From Apostichopus japonicus (Eukaryota; Echinodermata; Holothuroidea; Aspidochirotida; Stichopodidae): a DNA stretch of 64,000 nt. The notes under the pieces are model-generated. The model did no database searches. It saw only the letters and a program-made list of their open reading frames with translations, and was not told where the DNA came from. Positions 1 to 25,514 of the stretch are shown piece after piece. Location of the stretch: assembly GCF_037975245.1 (NCBI RefSeq), contig NC_092569.1:21232001-21296000 (forward strand), read 5' to 3'. Positions within the stretch are counted from its first letter, which is position 1, and the number at the start of each line of letters is the position of its first letter. The position numbers and the translations under genes were made by a program.

Positions 1-34
1 AGAACCACCTACTATACTGCTACGATATCAAGAT

Positions 35-235
35 GTGTAAAAGTAAGTTGGCTTGACGTTTCGATGCTAGCAGGATCCTCTTCAAAGGCTAAATGACAAG
101 TAACAGAAGGGACAAAACACGCACAGAATACAGACAGGTTAATGAGGTTGGTGAACACAAAGAGATATATGTATGGGGATTAGTAGACAAAGGGATGGAT
201 AGAAGAAAGAAATATGAAAGATATAATATGTCAGC
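35..235 (+). repeat. Dispersed repeat with GATCC-N-GGATC core (copy 1)
   Basis: It begins GTGTAAAAGTAAGTTGGC, then GACGTTTCGATGCTAGCAGG, CTTCAAAGGCTAAATGACAAG and an AC/AG-rich tail. The same order is found inverted at about 12,840-13,160, partially at 9,330-9,450, and as a head-to-head pair at 56,065-56,365. It is a multi-copy mobile element family. The short dyad GATCCTAGCAGGATC is intact in the copy at 9,381. Class unknown. Confidence 0.65.
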
Positions 236-239
236 ATAC

Positions 240-13779
<13,540 letters not shown>

Positions 13780-14839
13780 CGTTATCTTTTGATGATGTTT
13801 CAAATTCAATAAGAATCCTGAAAACTGAAGACACCGGTCAGTGGAGATACTTTTTGTTACCTACCATTTGTAATATTTGCTCTTCAGTAGACTACCTATG
13901 TACAGTTTATAGTCTACAGTATTCTGTTTATGTATATCGCAACGTAACTTGCTTTATTTAGCTATGCGGCTGCACACAAACGTTGCTTCCTTTAGACTGC
14001 ATTGTGAGTCACCTATTTCTGTTCGGTCAACCGTTTCAGGTACTCTAGGTGGAGTAACCAGACGAGCCTTCACTGTGCATTTAACTGTTGCTGTTCTACG
14101 GAAACCATTCAACCGTGACGGCAAACACCTTTACAACCTATGTGGCCACGCTATAATAACGTGTGTGGAATAGAAGTCGATCCATATAACTTTTTTCTTT
14201 CTTTCACCTAATCTAATCGAATAAACAGTGACCTTAACACCGCGGTTTTTCTGTGCTGCTTCAGATGATATTAAGCACAAAAGTGTGTATACATTGAAAT
14301 GAATAGAATGCCGTTACCTTCATTCTCAAAAGACATATGTCACCACCAAGGAGGTGTTGATATGGAATCTATCATACCATGTACCATTCCGCAGAATTAA
14401 AGGGAAAAAATGGTTGGACTATGTTTAATTTGCTCATTAAGTAAATACAGTGCGATTAAATGAGTGTCTGTAATCCTCCAAAGTTGAGGTTATCGGTTCC
14501 AATCCAGTTCTAGTAAAAATAATATTACTTCTAAGTATGTAGTTACGTTTTCGTGGTTTTAAAAGAATTTCCTGTTGATAAACAATGTGAAACTAATATG
14601 AAAGAGAAATTAGTCCCGCCATTGATATAGTTGAAAACCCTACCTCAATGTCTTGACAAGTTACGGCTGCTTGAATATAACCTATTTGACTGGCTAAAGC
14701 TTCAACTACCCCAAGAAGCTGGAGCACAGAAGGAAGTCTGTGATATCGCCAGGGCAAAACGCCCAAGGCTTTAGTTAGGCTATTATAATGTAACATTTAA
14801 CAACATTTAATTTACTCTAAATGTAACAGGACGTATCTT

Positions 14840-15085
14840 GGCTCTAGAAGGACATTGCGCGAGTTTTCGATGTTTCGACTTACTCGTTTCAAACTGTCGA
14901 ATTTTGCGTTTTGAAAATTATATTTCAAGATACCGATGTTTCGACTTTATTGTTTTGAGATTTCGATGTTTTGTGATTTATATCTTTCAATTATCTCGAC
15001 CTTTTCGTTTCGGATTTTTTTTTCTCCAGATTTCGATGTTTCGACTATGCTTCGTTTCGAGTTTTCGATGTTTAGAGATTTCAAC
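14840..15085. repeat. Degenerate tandem repeat around TTTCGATGTTTCGAC
   Basis: Repeated, imperfect TTTCGATGTTTCGACTT blocks separated by T-rich spacers, about seven occurrences. The long open frames across it are Phe/Arg-rich artefacts of the repeat. Confidence 0.55.
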
Positions 15086-15536
15086 TTTACAAGTGCAGAC
15101 TACCATGATGTAACCAACTATACATATGACTTTATTTGAGTGGTAAACGCATAAGCTATCTCAAAAAGTCCGAGAAAATTTATCCCTTGTGCTGCATCCC
15201 GAACCAAAAATTCCAGTATTTGAATGTATTTCAAAAGAGCAATTTTCAGTTATATTTTCCTTTCCGTTTCAACTACAAAACAAACCTGAAAGCAGAAAGG
15301 AAATATATGTGGACATTTTCACCCGGAAAGACGATTAATGTGTCTGAGATTTCCATAGTAAATGCGTGTTTTGCTTCGATTGAGTGTAAGATCAAGGATA
15401 GAATAACAAATTGTAATCAGGTTACTAAATGAGCTTTTGGAGGGCATTATAGTTACTCGACGCATGCAATACTGTCTGATTTATGAATGAGTTTGATTTA
15501 GAATTTTAACATTTCACAAAAATTTGTTTTTTTCTC

Positions 15537-15655
15537 CCTCTCTCCACCTCTCTCCACCTCTCTCTCTCTCTCTCCTAGTATGAACGGGTTCAAACCAGCC
15601 ACCTCTCGGTTACAAGCCCAGCCCTCTACCAGCTGAGTTATCCAGGCCATAACAT
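15537..15655 (-). repeat. tRNA-derived SINE head or decayed tRNA (Thr-like) with (GA)n tail
   Basis: On the minus strand 15,578-15,652 has an A-box-like TAACTCAGCTGGTAGAG, an anticodon-arm-like CTGGGCTTGTAACCGAG with TGT in the anticodon position, and a B-box-like GGTTTGAACCC. The acceptor and T stems do not pair well, so it is not a functional tRNA. It is followed on the same strand by a GA-rich tract (15,537-15,576). This is the layout of a tRNA-derived SINE head; no second copy was found here to confirm that. Confidence 0.5.
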
Positions 15656-15714
15656 TATGAAAAAGAGTTGCATTCAACTACCGTTAGGGGTGACGTCTGA
15701 GGCCAATACCCCCT

Positions 15715-15935
15715 GCAACAGTGTAGACTCCTCCCACTTAACTATGTGGCATGGCTATATACTGATGGCCCACATCTGCAGAGTTGACTCCTCCCACTTT
15801 ACTATCTCGACATGGCCATAGACTGATGGCCCACATTACAATGGAGACTCCTCCCACTTTGCTATCTCGGCATGGCTATATACTGATGGCCCACATCTGC
15901 AGAGTTGACTCCTCCCACTTTACTATCTCGGCATG
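15715..15935. repeat. ~60-bp tandem repeat, four copies
   Basis: Repeats of GACTCCTCCCACTTTACTAT, CTCGGCATGGCTATATACTG and ATGGCCCACATCTGCAG, spaced at about 60 bp. It ends about 40 bp before the target duplication of the foldback element. Confidence 0.85.
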
Positions 15936-15975
15936 GCTATTGAATGATGGCCTCAAGTTTGATCACCGTTTTGTC

Positions 15976-15984
15976 GCCATAAGG
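15976..15984. repeat. Target-site duplication, left (GCCATAAGG)
   Basis: Nine bases immediately outside the left terminus, identical and in direct orientation to 30866-30874. The inferred empty site reads ...TTGTC-GCCATAAGG-CAGCAG... Confidence 0.85.
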
Positions 15985-16100
15985 ATCTGGCTGAAGTTGG
16001 CGAACAATAAGAGCGACCAATAGTAGCGAACAATAAGAGCGACCAATAAGGGCGACCAAAAAATGCTAGAAAGTGCAAATGATACTACGGAGTTGTGTAG
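15985..16100 (+). repeat. Left terminal inverted repeat with internal sub-repeats
   Basis: After the terminal GGCTGAAGTTGGCGAACAAT the sequence iterates AGCGACCAATA / AGCGAACAATA modules and ends with AAATGATACTACGGAG. The same succession, inverted, closes the right end (AATGATACTACGGAG at 30,748-30,762). Module number and spelling differ slightly between ends. Confidence 0.8.
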
Positions 16101-16429
16101 TGGCCTTCGTAATGAGCCATGTGGCAAAAATGATGTGTTTAAAGCAAATTGAATGATCGAATGCTTTCAATCGATTGCAATTAGGAGGGAAAGACAGGCT
16201 TTTGGACGTTCCATGTATTAAATAAGTTATTATAAGAGATTCAAACCCGACAAACTCGTAATTATGGAACGGGGTATAAAATATCCCCAAAGTCAGGGTA
16301 TGGCCTAACTCATTATCGTGGTAAAGCAAAATTTTAGCTCTTAAAATATCAGACCTGCCCCGAATATCAGCGAAAAGCGTAAGTTTAGGGTAAAAGATAA
16401 TATATTTGGAAACAAAGCTTAATGGGAAA

Positions 16430-19400
16430 CATGAAGAAGGGTGGGGTGAACGTTAAAGCTGACATTACACTCTACCAAAGTATGTCAACAACCGTGAGGG
16501 ACGATGTCGGGCAGGGGGTTATTAAGTTAACTCGGCAACTGAAAGTAAAACGTAGCATATATATACTGTTATTCAAAACCACATCAAGCAAACAAATAAA
16601 ATCTGTAACTCAGTATCATTGGGGAGCAAAAACGTAGCTGACGTCACCAGCTATCACCCCATACCAACAAACCTCGGGGGACGGTATCATTTATGGTGTT
16701 ATTAACACCCAAACTCGACGCAAAGTCGCATTTAGGGTTTATATACGGTTTTTCAACACGATTTTTGGCTAACAAATCAAATCTGTAACTCATTATCATT
16801 GGGGTCCCCATGGTAGCTGACGTCACCAGCTATCACCCCATGCCAACAAACCTCGGGGGACGGTATCATTTATGGTGTTATTAACACCCAAACTCGACGC
16901 AAAGTCGCATTTACAGTTTATATACGGTTTTTCAACACGATTTTTGGCTAACAAATCAAATCTGTAACTCATTATCATTGGGGTCCCCATGGTAGCTGAC
17001 GTCACCAGCTATCACCCCATGCCAACAAACCTCGGGGGACGGTATCATTTATGGTGTTATTAACACCCAAACTCGACGCAAAGTCGCATTTACAGTTTAT
17101 ATACGGGTTTTCAACACGATTTTTGGCTAACAAATCAAATCTGTAACTCAGTATCATTGGGGTCCCCATGGTAGCTGACGTCACCATCTATCACCCCATA
17201 CCAACAAACCTCGGGGGACGGTATCATTTATGGTGTTATTAACACCCAAACTCGACGCAAAGTCGCATTTAGAGTTTATATACGGTTTTTCAACACGATT
17301 TTTGGCTAACAAATCAAATCTGTAACTCAGTATTATTGGGGTCCCCATGGTAGCTGACGTCACCTTCTATCACCCCATACCAAAAAACCTCGGGGGACGG
17401 TATCATTTATGGTGTTATTAACACCCAAACTCGACGCAAAGTCGCATTTAGAGTTTATATACGGTTTTTCAACACGATTTTTGGCTAACAAATCAAATCT
17501 GTAACTCAGTATCATTGGGATCCCCATGGTAGCTGACGTCACCCTCTATCACCCCATACCAACAAACCTCGGGGGACGGTATCATTTATGGTGTTATTAA
17601 CACCCAAACTCGACGCAAAGTCGCATTTACAGTTTATATACGGTTTTTCAACACGATTTTTGGCTAACAAATCAAATCTGTAACTCAGTATCATTGGGGT
17701 CCCCATGGTAGCTGACGTCACCCTCTATCACCCCATACCAACAAACCTCGGGGGACGGTATCATTTCAGGTGTTATTAACACCCAAACTCGACGCAAAGT
17801 CGCATTTAGAGTTTATATACGGTTTTTCAACACGATTTTTGGCTAACAAATCAAATCTGTAACTCAGTATCATTGGGGTCCCCATGGTAGCTGACGTCAC
17901 CCTCTATCACCCCATACCAACAAACCTCGGGGGACGGTATCATTTCAGGTGTTATTAACACCCAAACTCGACATAAAGTCGCATTTACAGTTTAAATACG
18001 GTTTTTCAACACGATTTTTGGCTAACAAATCAAATCTGTAACTCAGTATCATTGGGGTCCCCAAAGTAGCTGACGTCACCAGCTATCACCCCATACCAAC
18101 AAACCTCGGGGGACGGTATCATTTAAGGTGTTACCAACACCCAAACTCGACGCAAAGTCGCATTTAGAGTTTACATACGGTTTTTCAACACGATTTTTGG
18201 CTAACAAATCAAATCTGTAACTCAGTATCACTGGGGTTCCCAAAGTAGCTGACGTCACCAGCTATCACCCCATGCCAACAAACCTCGGGGGACGGTATCA
18301 TTTATGGTGTTATTAACACCCAAACTCGACGCAAAGTCGCATTTAGAGTTTACATACGGTTTTTCAACACGATTTTTGGCTAACAAATCAAATCTGTAAC
18401 TCATTATCATTGGGGTCCACATGGTAGCTGACGTCACCAGCTATCACCCCATGCCAACAAACCTCGGGGGACGGTATCATTTATGGTGTTATTAACACCC
18501 AAACTCGACGCAAAGTCGCATTTACAGTTTATATACGGTTTTTCAACACGATTTTTGGCTAACAAATCAAATCTGTAACTCAGTATCATTGGGGTCCCCA
18601 TGGTAGCTGACGTCACCCTCTATCACCCCATACCAACAAACCTCGGGGGACGGTATCATTTCAGGTGTTATTAACACCCAAACTCGACGCAAAGTCGCAT
18701 TTAGAGTTTACATACGGTTTTTCAACACGATTTTTGGCTAACAAATCAAATCTGTAACTCATTATCATTGGGGTCCACATGGTAGCTGACGTCACCAGCT
18801 ATCACCCCATGCCAACAAACCTCGGGGGACGGTATCATTTATGGTGTTATTAACACCCAAACTCGACGCAAAGTCGCATTTACAGTTTATATACGGTTTT
18901 TCAACACGATTTTTGGCTAACAAATCAAATCTGTAACTCAGTATCATTGGGGTCCCCAAAGTAGCTGACGTCACCAGCTATCACCCCATGCCATCAAACT
19001 TCGGGGGACGGTATCATTTATGGTGTTATTAACACCCAAACTCGACGCAAAGTCTCATTTACAGTTTATATACGGTTTTTCAACACGATTTTTGGCTAAC
19101 AAATCAAATCTGTAACTCAGTATCATTGGGGTCCCCAAAGTAGCTGACGTCACCCTCTATCACCCCATGCCAACAAACCTCGGGGGACGGTATCATTTCA
19201 GGTGTTATTAACACCCAAACTCGACGCAAAGTCGCATTTAGAGTTTATATACGGTTTTTCAACACGATTTTTGGCTAACAAATCAAATCTGTAACTCAGT
19301 ATCATTGGGGTCCCCATGGTAGCTGACGTCACCCTCTATCACCCCATACCAACAAACCTCGGGGGACGGTATCATTTCAGGTGTTATTAACACCCAAACT

Positions 19401-20530
19401 CGACATAAAGTCGCATTTACAGTTTAAATACGGTTTTTCAACACGATTTTTGGCTAACAAATCAAATCTGTAACTCAGTATCATTGCGGTCCCCATGGTA
19501 GCTGACGTCACCAGCTATCACCCCATGCCAACAAACCTCGGGGGACGGTATCATTTATGGTGTTATTAACACCCAAACTCGACGCAAAGTCGCATTTACA
19601 GTTTATATACGGTTTTTCAACACGATTTTTGGCTAACAAATCAAATCTGTAACTCAGTATCATTGGGGTCCCCAAAGTAGCTGACGTCACCATCTATCAC
19701 CCCATGCCATCAAACCTCGTGGGACGGTATCATTTCAGGTGTTATTAACACCCAAACTCGACGCAAAGTCTCATTTACAGTTTACATACGGTTTTTCAAC
19801 ACGATTTTTGGCTAACAAATCAAATCTGTAACTCAGTATCATTGGGGTCCCCAAAGTAGCTGACGTTACCCACTATCACCTGATGCCAACAAACCTCGGG
19901 GGACGGTATCATTTATGGTGTTATTAACACCCAAACTCGACGCAAAGTCGCATTTACAGTTTATATACGGTTTTTCAACACGATTTTTGGCTAACAAATC
20001 AAATCTGTAACTCAGTATCATTGGGGTCCCCAAAGTAGCTGACGTCACCATCTATCACCCCATGCCATCAAACCTCGGGGGACGGTATCATTTCAGGTGT
20101 TATTAACACCCAAACTCGACGCAAAGTCTCATTTACAGTTTATATACGGTTTTTCAACACGATTTTTGGCTAACAAATCAAATCTGTAACTCAGTATCAT
20201 TGGGGTCCCCAAAGTAGCTGACGTCACCATCTATCACCGCATACCATTAAACCTCGGGAGACGGTATCATGTATGGTGTTATTAACACCCAAACTCGACG
20301 CAAAGTCGCATCTTCCGTTTATGTACGGGTTTTCAACACGATTTTTGGCTAACAAATCAAATCTGTAACTCAGTATCATTGGGGTCCCCAAAGTAGCTAA
20401 CGTTACCCTCTTTTACCCCATGCCAACAAAAATCGGGGGACGGTATCATTTAGGGTGTTAACACCCAAACTCGAGGCAGAGTCTCATCTACCGTTAGTAT
20501 ACGGTTTTTCAACACAGTTTTTGGCTTACA
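16430..20530 (-). repeat. Left-arm array of the 179-bp unit (about 22 copies)
   Basis: Units repeat every 179 bp with a few percent divergence; the outermost (16,430-16,640) is badly decayed. Each unit (read on the minus strand) carries GTGACGTCAGCTACC, GGGGACCCC, TTGTTAGCCAAAAATCGTG, CCGTATATAAACTG, GCGACTTTGCGTCGAG and GGTGTTAATAACACC. Variants include ACCATGGGG versus ACTTTGGGG after TGACGTCAGCT, and CCATAAATG versus CCTGAAATG after the dyad. A 60-codon open frame spans each unit, with the stop overlapping the next unit's start region; see findings. Confidence 0.95.
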
Positions 20531-20573
20531 AATCAATCTTACTTTTGGAATTTGTCATTAAAATTAAAACCTG

Positions 20574-21547
20574 CAGGGTCTCGCCCGCTTTTTTGTCAAA
20601 CCGGGTGGTCTCAAGTGCCGATGATCAATTCGGATGCCAAAGGTATCCGCGCGATCGCGTAGCGTAGCGATCGCACTCTCGGCGTGTGGTCAAGGGGCAA
20701 AGTTCGTTGTGTGGGTCCAAGGGTCTAAGCCCCCGGAAACTCCGCGATTTTCGTCTTTTCTAAGTAGGCAAACTGCTTGAAATTGACTTTTTCGAGCTAT
20801 GATTTATAAATGCTCAAATATTTTTCAATAACTTAGAGTTATACATGACTGCCGAATAATAAAGACAAAATAAACTGGTCTTGGTGATTCTTCCAGCAGC
20901 CAAGCCACTTGAAATTCGCGCTACTTTACAAAGCTATGATTTCTTAAATTTTCAAATGTATGGCAATAACCTGGACATTGCTGTTGGTTATACTCTACAG
21001 TATAAAGAAAAATAGTCAGCTGACCATTGACTTGAGTCAACATTACATAAACTGCTACATAAACTGAATGACTATTTATTTTTTGTGTGTGTCACGGTGA
21101 TTCAGTTGTGACTTCATTTTTTTCCTGCCCTGGTTTAGGTTATGTACGATGTTTAAATACAAACATTCTTGCATCTCTCAGTACCAAGAAAACACAAACT
21201 TCGTTCGCAACCTTTTGCTGTGTAAAAGCAGGGATCGTTTGTGTCACGATATCACTATACTGAAGCGCTTACGTGATACCTGGAATGTGTTATTTGCCGT
21301 GGTTGCAGTTGGGAATAGGAAGAGTGAACTGAAAAGTGTGAATATTTAGTCGATGGTTTTATTCACATTAAAAAAGGTCAAAATGTTTCAGTAGTACTTG
21401 CTAACGTTGATTATTATAACAGCTATAAAACCAGGCACCCAACTTTCAAACAGCTAGGGCGCACAACTTTCGAACCGATCGGCGAGAGCCAAAATCAAAT
21501 TCAAACCTGGAGCCCCGCCCGGTTAAATCGGACTGGCGAGAACCCTG
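20574..21547. mobile_element. hAT-like non-autonomous element (tentative)
   Basis: The left end CAGGGTCTCGCCCG...ACCGGGTGG and the inverted right end (minus strand CAGGGTTCTCGCCAGTCCG...AACCGGGCGGGG) form imperfect terminal inverted repeats beginning CAGGG, as in many hAT elements. No 8-bp target duplication could be matched (AAAACCTG versus GCGTTGTT). The internal GCGATCGC / GTAGCGTAGCG sequence near 20,650 is palindromic. No transposase coding seen. Confidence 0.45.
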
Positions 21548-22342
21548 GCGTTGTTACCTGGTTAATACATATTCAAAATTCATGAAGGGCAACTTCAGAA
21601 CATGGAACAAGAGTGATCATCACAACCTGGGATAAATAGCCTTATCATGCATGGATACAATTGTACTAATTGAATTAGTGCTCCTGCTTTTGTATTTTTG
21701 ATGGTCAGTGTATCTTATCAGATCTGTATTCAGCAGGTGTTAGATCTGTGGTAGAGAAACATTATCATTGGTTGAGTGCACTTTAAAGGGAACACGCATA
21801 CACCCTTTGTTCATTATATGACGTTTGTAACTTATAAAATACAAGTTGATCCCTTCATATCCAATATATGTCTTCTGAAACATCACGAGGGTACCTTTGT
21901 TGGAACATAAAAGGAGATCGAAGAATTTAGCCGACGATAGAAAACAAGATTTAGGTAACTGCATGCCTGTTGATTATGCCCTTTAAAGGAGTTGGTTAAC
22001 GATATAGTACGGATTAAACCGATAGTGACTGGAAAAAAAAATTGAGGTTTCATCGGTTGTTGATTACACAGACTTGTGTAGGTACGTTTTGTTGACCTGG
22101 ATTCAGGTCTCTCTAAATGATACACCAATAGTTAAAAGTCGAAAGAGCTATTTTTAAAATTTTCATTCCAGTGAAGTTAGAGCATGTGTACACATCAATG
22201 AAAGATGACCAAACTTGATCATAGTGTCCTTGAGTAGTGGGTCATATGGGTGTTTAGTAAGTTTATGCCAAAGGTTATACAGAGGTCATCTGGGTTAATT
22301 ATGTGAACACACTCAAAATGCTTCTCCTATATGGGTGATCAC

Positions 22343-23533
22343 CAGGGTTGTCACCAGAACATTTTTAGAGCCGGGTAATTTGTGACAGTGATCCGCGCGC
22401 TTTTGAAAATTTTTCAAATCCTGATGGTGCCTACATGCATAATGGTGGCATTTAGAAAGGGTTTTGATCCTCAAAATTCTTCTGAGATACCTTTGTTTTT
22501 TCATGTGGATCACTGAATTTTCCTGGGATCTTTTTTGGTATTTTTTTGTATTTAGAGCCCCTCATCACTCACCCCAGTGTTACTGTTCCAAATGCACATT
22601 GTTCTCATTTAGTATGCATGACCATTAAATCCCCCCAAAAAGGAATTGACATTTTACCTGTACGGCATTGTACGCGGGAAATCATTGATACAGCAGGCTG
22701 TCGTCTGATGATTTGCATGCTACAGTACTGTACAACATTCTTACAATGTGCGTGAAACACTTGTTCTTAGTTAAACTTGGCAAATCGCCAAGAAACGATT
22801 GGCAGTGGAACGTCTCTACATGCATAGCTAAACAGCGAACAGTATCCAATGCACCGAGTCTTGGCTCGACATGTTTTTCGAACAGTACTCAGTGCAACGT
22901 TTCCTAGCCTAATGTGCCTAAAGTCCACACAAAACGCGAGGCCTAATGTTACTACTAAAAGTGATATGTAACCCCGAAAGGATAAGGCACGAAGTTTCCT
23001 TCTTGCTTTTTATTACTTCTGGTAACCAGAACATATCGGGAAATAAAATAAACATGTATAAGAAGGTTTTGCCCTTCAACATGAAACTATTCTCGTTTAA
23101 AACTTTCTTTCAGTCAAAGTTCGTAAACTTCGTACTCGTGCTCGTAGGCCTACTCTGGATGTTTACAATAAACAATTGCATATAACGTGTGTTGGTTACA
23201 AGCGATCGGTTTACGCTACCTCCACGCTATGAATAGCGTTGTATCGATCGGTTCACTCCCATTGTGTGTCGGTGGTGAATAGCGAGCGAGGGGAATTTGC
23301 GTTCCTTTATTTGGAGTGCGGGGAAGTAGCGTTCCTTTATTTGGAGCGGGGTTAATTAGAAGATAAGCTGCGCTTTGCACTGAATCGCGCTAATCTTTAC
23401 CAAGTTACTTATTGGCGGTACTGTAGGCTAATTTGTGCTGGGCGGTAAGGCTGAAATTGACCTTGAGTACCGGGCGGAAATTTGGAGAGCTGGGTAGCAC
23501 CGCCCGGCGCCGCCCGGCGTGGTGACAACCCTG
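22343..23533. mobile_element. hAT non-autonomous element, 1.19 kb, 8-bp TSD
   Basis: The termini are CAGGGTTGTCACCA and its exact inverse TGGTGACAACCCTG. They are flanked by identical 8-mers GTGATCAC at 22335-22342 and 23534-23541; an 8-bp duplication with CAGGG ends is the hAT hallmark. The right end also has a GC-rich CACCGCCCGGCGCCGCCCGGCG type stretch. No ORF long enough for a transposase. It is inserted in the foldback loop and therefore younger than it. Confidence 0.85.
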
Positions 23534-23708
23534 GTGATCACCATGCTGGGTCATAGTGTTCACTTAATATGGAGACATAATTATGGTGAGTTCAAAATAT
23601 GGATGTCAAAGATCATCTACTTATCTTTTGCAGTAAGTTGTATGTAACTACCGAAGGTTCTTTTCGTGCAGTTTGCATTGGATTATGAAGAATGTTGGTC
23701 ATAGTGTT

Positions 23709-24085
23709 ACTCAGTGGCGTAGGAAGGTACTTTTGAGAGGGGGGGGGGGGCTGAAGTCTGATGGCCGGCCTGGGGAGGGGTCTAAGGGGAGGGAGTGTCC
23801 CCCTCCCCTTTTGGAATTTTTTGCATTTCCAGGTGGCCTCAGATGCAATTTGGTGCAATATAGCACACTTCAACACTCACTCAATTTTGTAAACTTAATT
23901 TTGTATTTTCACCTGGCCTTAGATGCAATTTGGTGCTCCAAATGAGATTTTTTTTCTCATTTGGAAATGAAAAAGGGGTTTTCTGACTTGCGAAGCGGGG
24001 GGGGGGGGCGGAATGATACTTCCGCCCCTCCACATTTTTCACTGGGGGGCTGGCGCCCCCCAGCCCCCTTGGTTTCTACGCCCTT
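23709..24085. mobile_element. G-tract MITE (CAGTGGCGTAG ends)
   Basis: The left end is CAGTGGCGTAGGAAGG and the right end is the inverse of CAAGGGCGTAGAAACC; poly-G and poly-C tracts lie just inside each end. The same end type (CAGNGNCGTA.CC) occurs at 32,511, 33,363, 34,269, 35,085 and, with a verified 8-bp duplication, at 41,486. The target duplication is not convincing here. Confidence 0.5.
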
Positions 24086-25514
24086 GGTAATCCATAATTA
24101 GTATACCCTGTAATTTGCTTAAAAAGTCATGGTCTTTTCTCTTCTCTTCTACTTAGATATTAATTTCATTACTTGTCGTTTGTTGCATGTCTATTGAAGA
24201 ATTAGGTTCTTATCAGATTACTGCTGAATGCCGGAAGATCTATAAAGATTCATGTGGAGTTTGTCTTTGTTTGTTTGTTGTTTGTTTGTTGTGTGTATGT
24301 GTAACTAAAAAAGTCAATGCAACTTAAAACTTCATGAAATGTACGTATAACTTGAAAAGATATCAGCCCAGCTGCTTTTCACGTAGTTTTGGCCGTTATG
24401 CGTTTGATTGCAAAAACTGGTACACAATCAAATCATCATCTTAACATTGTTGAAAATATGAAAATATCTCAACTACTTATACAGTAAGTAAACCTTGATT
24501 GAAAGCCATACTTGATATATACATTCCCCTTATTATATACAAGAAACATATTGTATATGTGCTGTCAATGTTAAATGCCAGATATCGAGTCAATATATTA
24601 GGTAAATTTATGTATTTCGAATCATGAGCCGTTTATTCTTTTTTATTCACTTTAACCAGTCATTTATAAAATAAGTTTTTTTCGGCACAATTTGAACAAG
24701 GAGGTCAGATACGTTATATCCTGTGACGGAATTGATGCTTTAACGCAAACGTATTTGAGAGAAATAACCAAAAAACCATGGATTTGATCATCGTGTTTGC
24801 AACTCGGTGGTCCAACGTCTTAAAACAATTCACATGCTTATATGCAATTAGGTTGATTGAAGACAATTTGAGAAAAATGCCATGATAACATTTATTGCTA
24901 ACCAATTTATATGATATGTTTTGTCTAAACCAAATTTACAGTTGGATCATTGTCATTAGACTACCCATCACATGTTATCTCAAATTGGTTCTATGGATCC
25001 CATTTTAGGAAAATCGGGCCTGAACTTTCACAATTTGCTTACACTGTCGACATGATTTTGTTGTCTGTCAAATAAATCCATCTTTAGTTCACGGCGATTA
25101 ATTCCTTTGGTATTTAAAGGGAATACAGCATCGCTAAGCCTTCTATTCTCCATTGCGGTTTCATATCGATAACCTTCTACACACATACTGAATGAAGTTT
25201 GGAGACATATTAACTATATTTTGACTAACTCTTGTAATACGGTGAAATGTGACTGTACACTGACACTACAATCTATTCCGAATTGGTCCGGATATACTGA
25301 TCGGGGAAGTTTCTTGGTATTTCATTTCGACGATACTATATGAGTAGGGTCATTTTAAGTTTACTTATGTATCTTTGTATATAATAAACGGTAATCCGTA
25401 AAAAAATCATAGCTTTCCTAATAGCTTCATTTTAATTTACGGCTTTCTCAATTAATTTCTCTTCTTTCTATAATGTGAGACACATTCTCTCTACACTGAA
25501 TATAAATCAGATAG

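Larger units (their letters stand above)
13780..15975. other. Intergenic region upstream of the multidomain gene
   Basis: No gene recognised. It contains a degenerate TTTCGATGTTTCGAC-type repeat (14,840-15,085), a tRNA-derived piece with a (CT)n tract (15,537-15,655) and a 60-bp tandem repeat (15,715-15,935). The promoter of the multidomain gene should lie in its left part, but no TATA element or CpG-rich core stands out. Confidence 0.5.
20531..25514. other. Loop of the foldback element
   Basis: Single-copy DNA between the arms. It contains a hAT-like element (20,574-21,547), a well-defined hAT element (22,343-23,533) and a G-tract element (23,709-24,085). The rest (21,550-22,334, 23,542-23,700 and 24,090-25,514) shows no ORF above about 90 codons and no recognisable transposase motif. 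Once the nested insertions are removed the original loop is about 2.4 kb. Confidence 0.6.

Noticed and set aside
14593-14796. 67-aa minus-strand ORF with a plausible exon donor (GAG|GTAGGG)
   Set aside because: The middle (LPWRYHRLPSVLQLLGVVEA) looks protein-like, but I recognise no family and no partner exon. It could be a 5' exon of the multidomain gene or a transposon scrap; not supportable.
15578-15652. Functional tRNA-Thr gene
   Set aside because: A- and B-box-like sequences and a TGT loop are present, but the acceptor and T stems do not pair; better explained as a SINE head or decayed tRNA.
16644-20051. Series of ~60-aa minus-strand ORFs as a gene family or polyprotein
   Set aside because: They are the same frame of the 179-bp satellite read unit by unit; the frame shifts at each unit, most begin with GTG in the open-frame definition, and there is no gene context. 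Kept only as a finding to test.
20531-25514. Transposase gene in the foldback loop
   Set aside because: No frame above about 90 codons and no catalytic or zinc-finger motif on either strand; most of the loop is later insertions.
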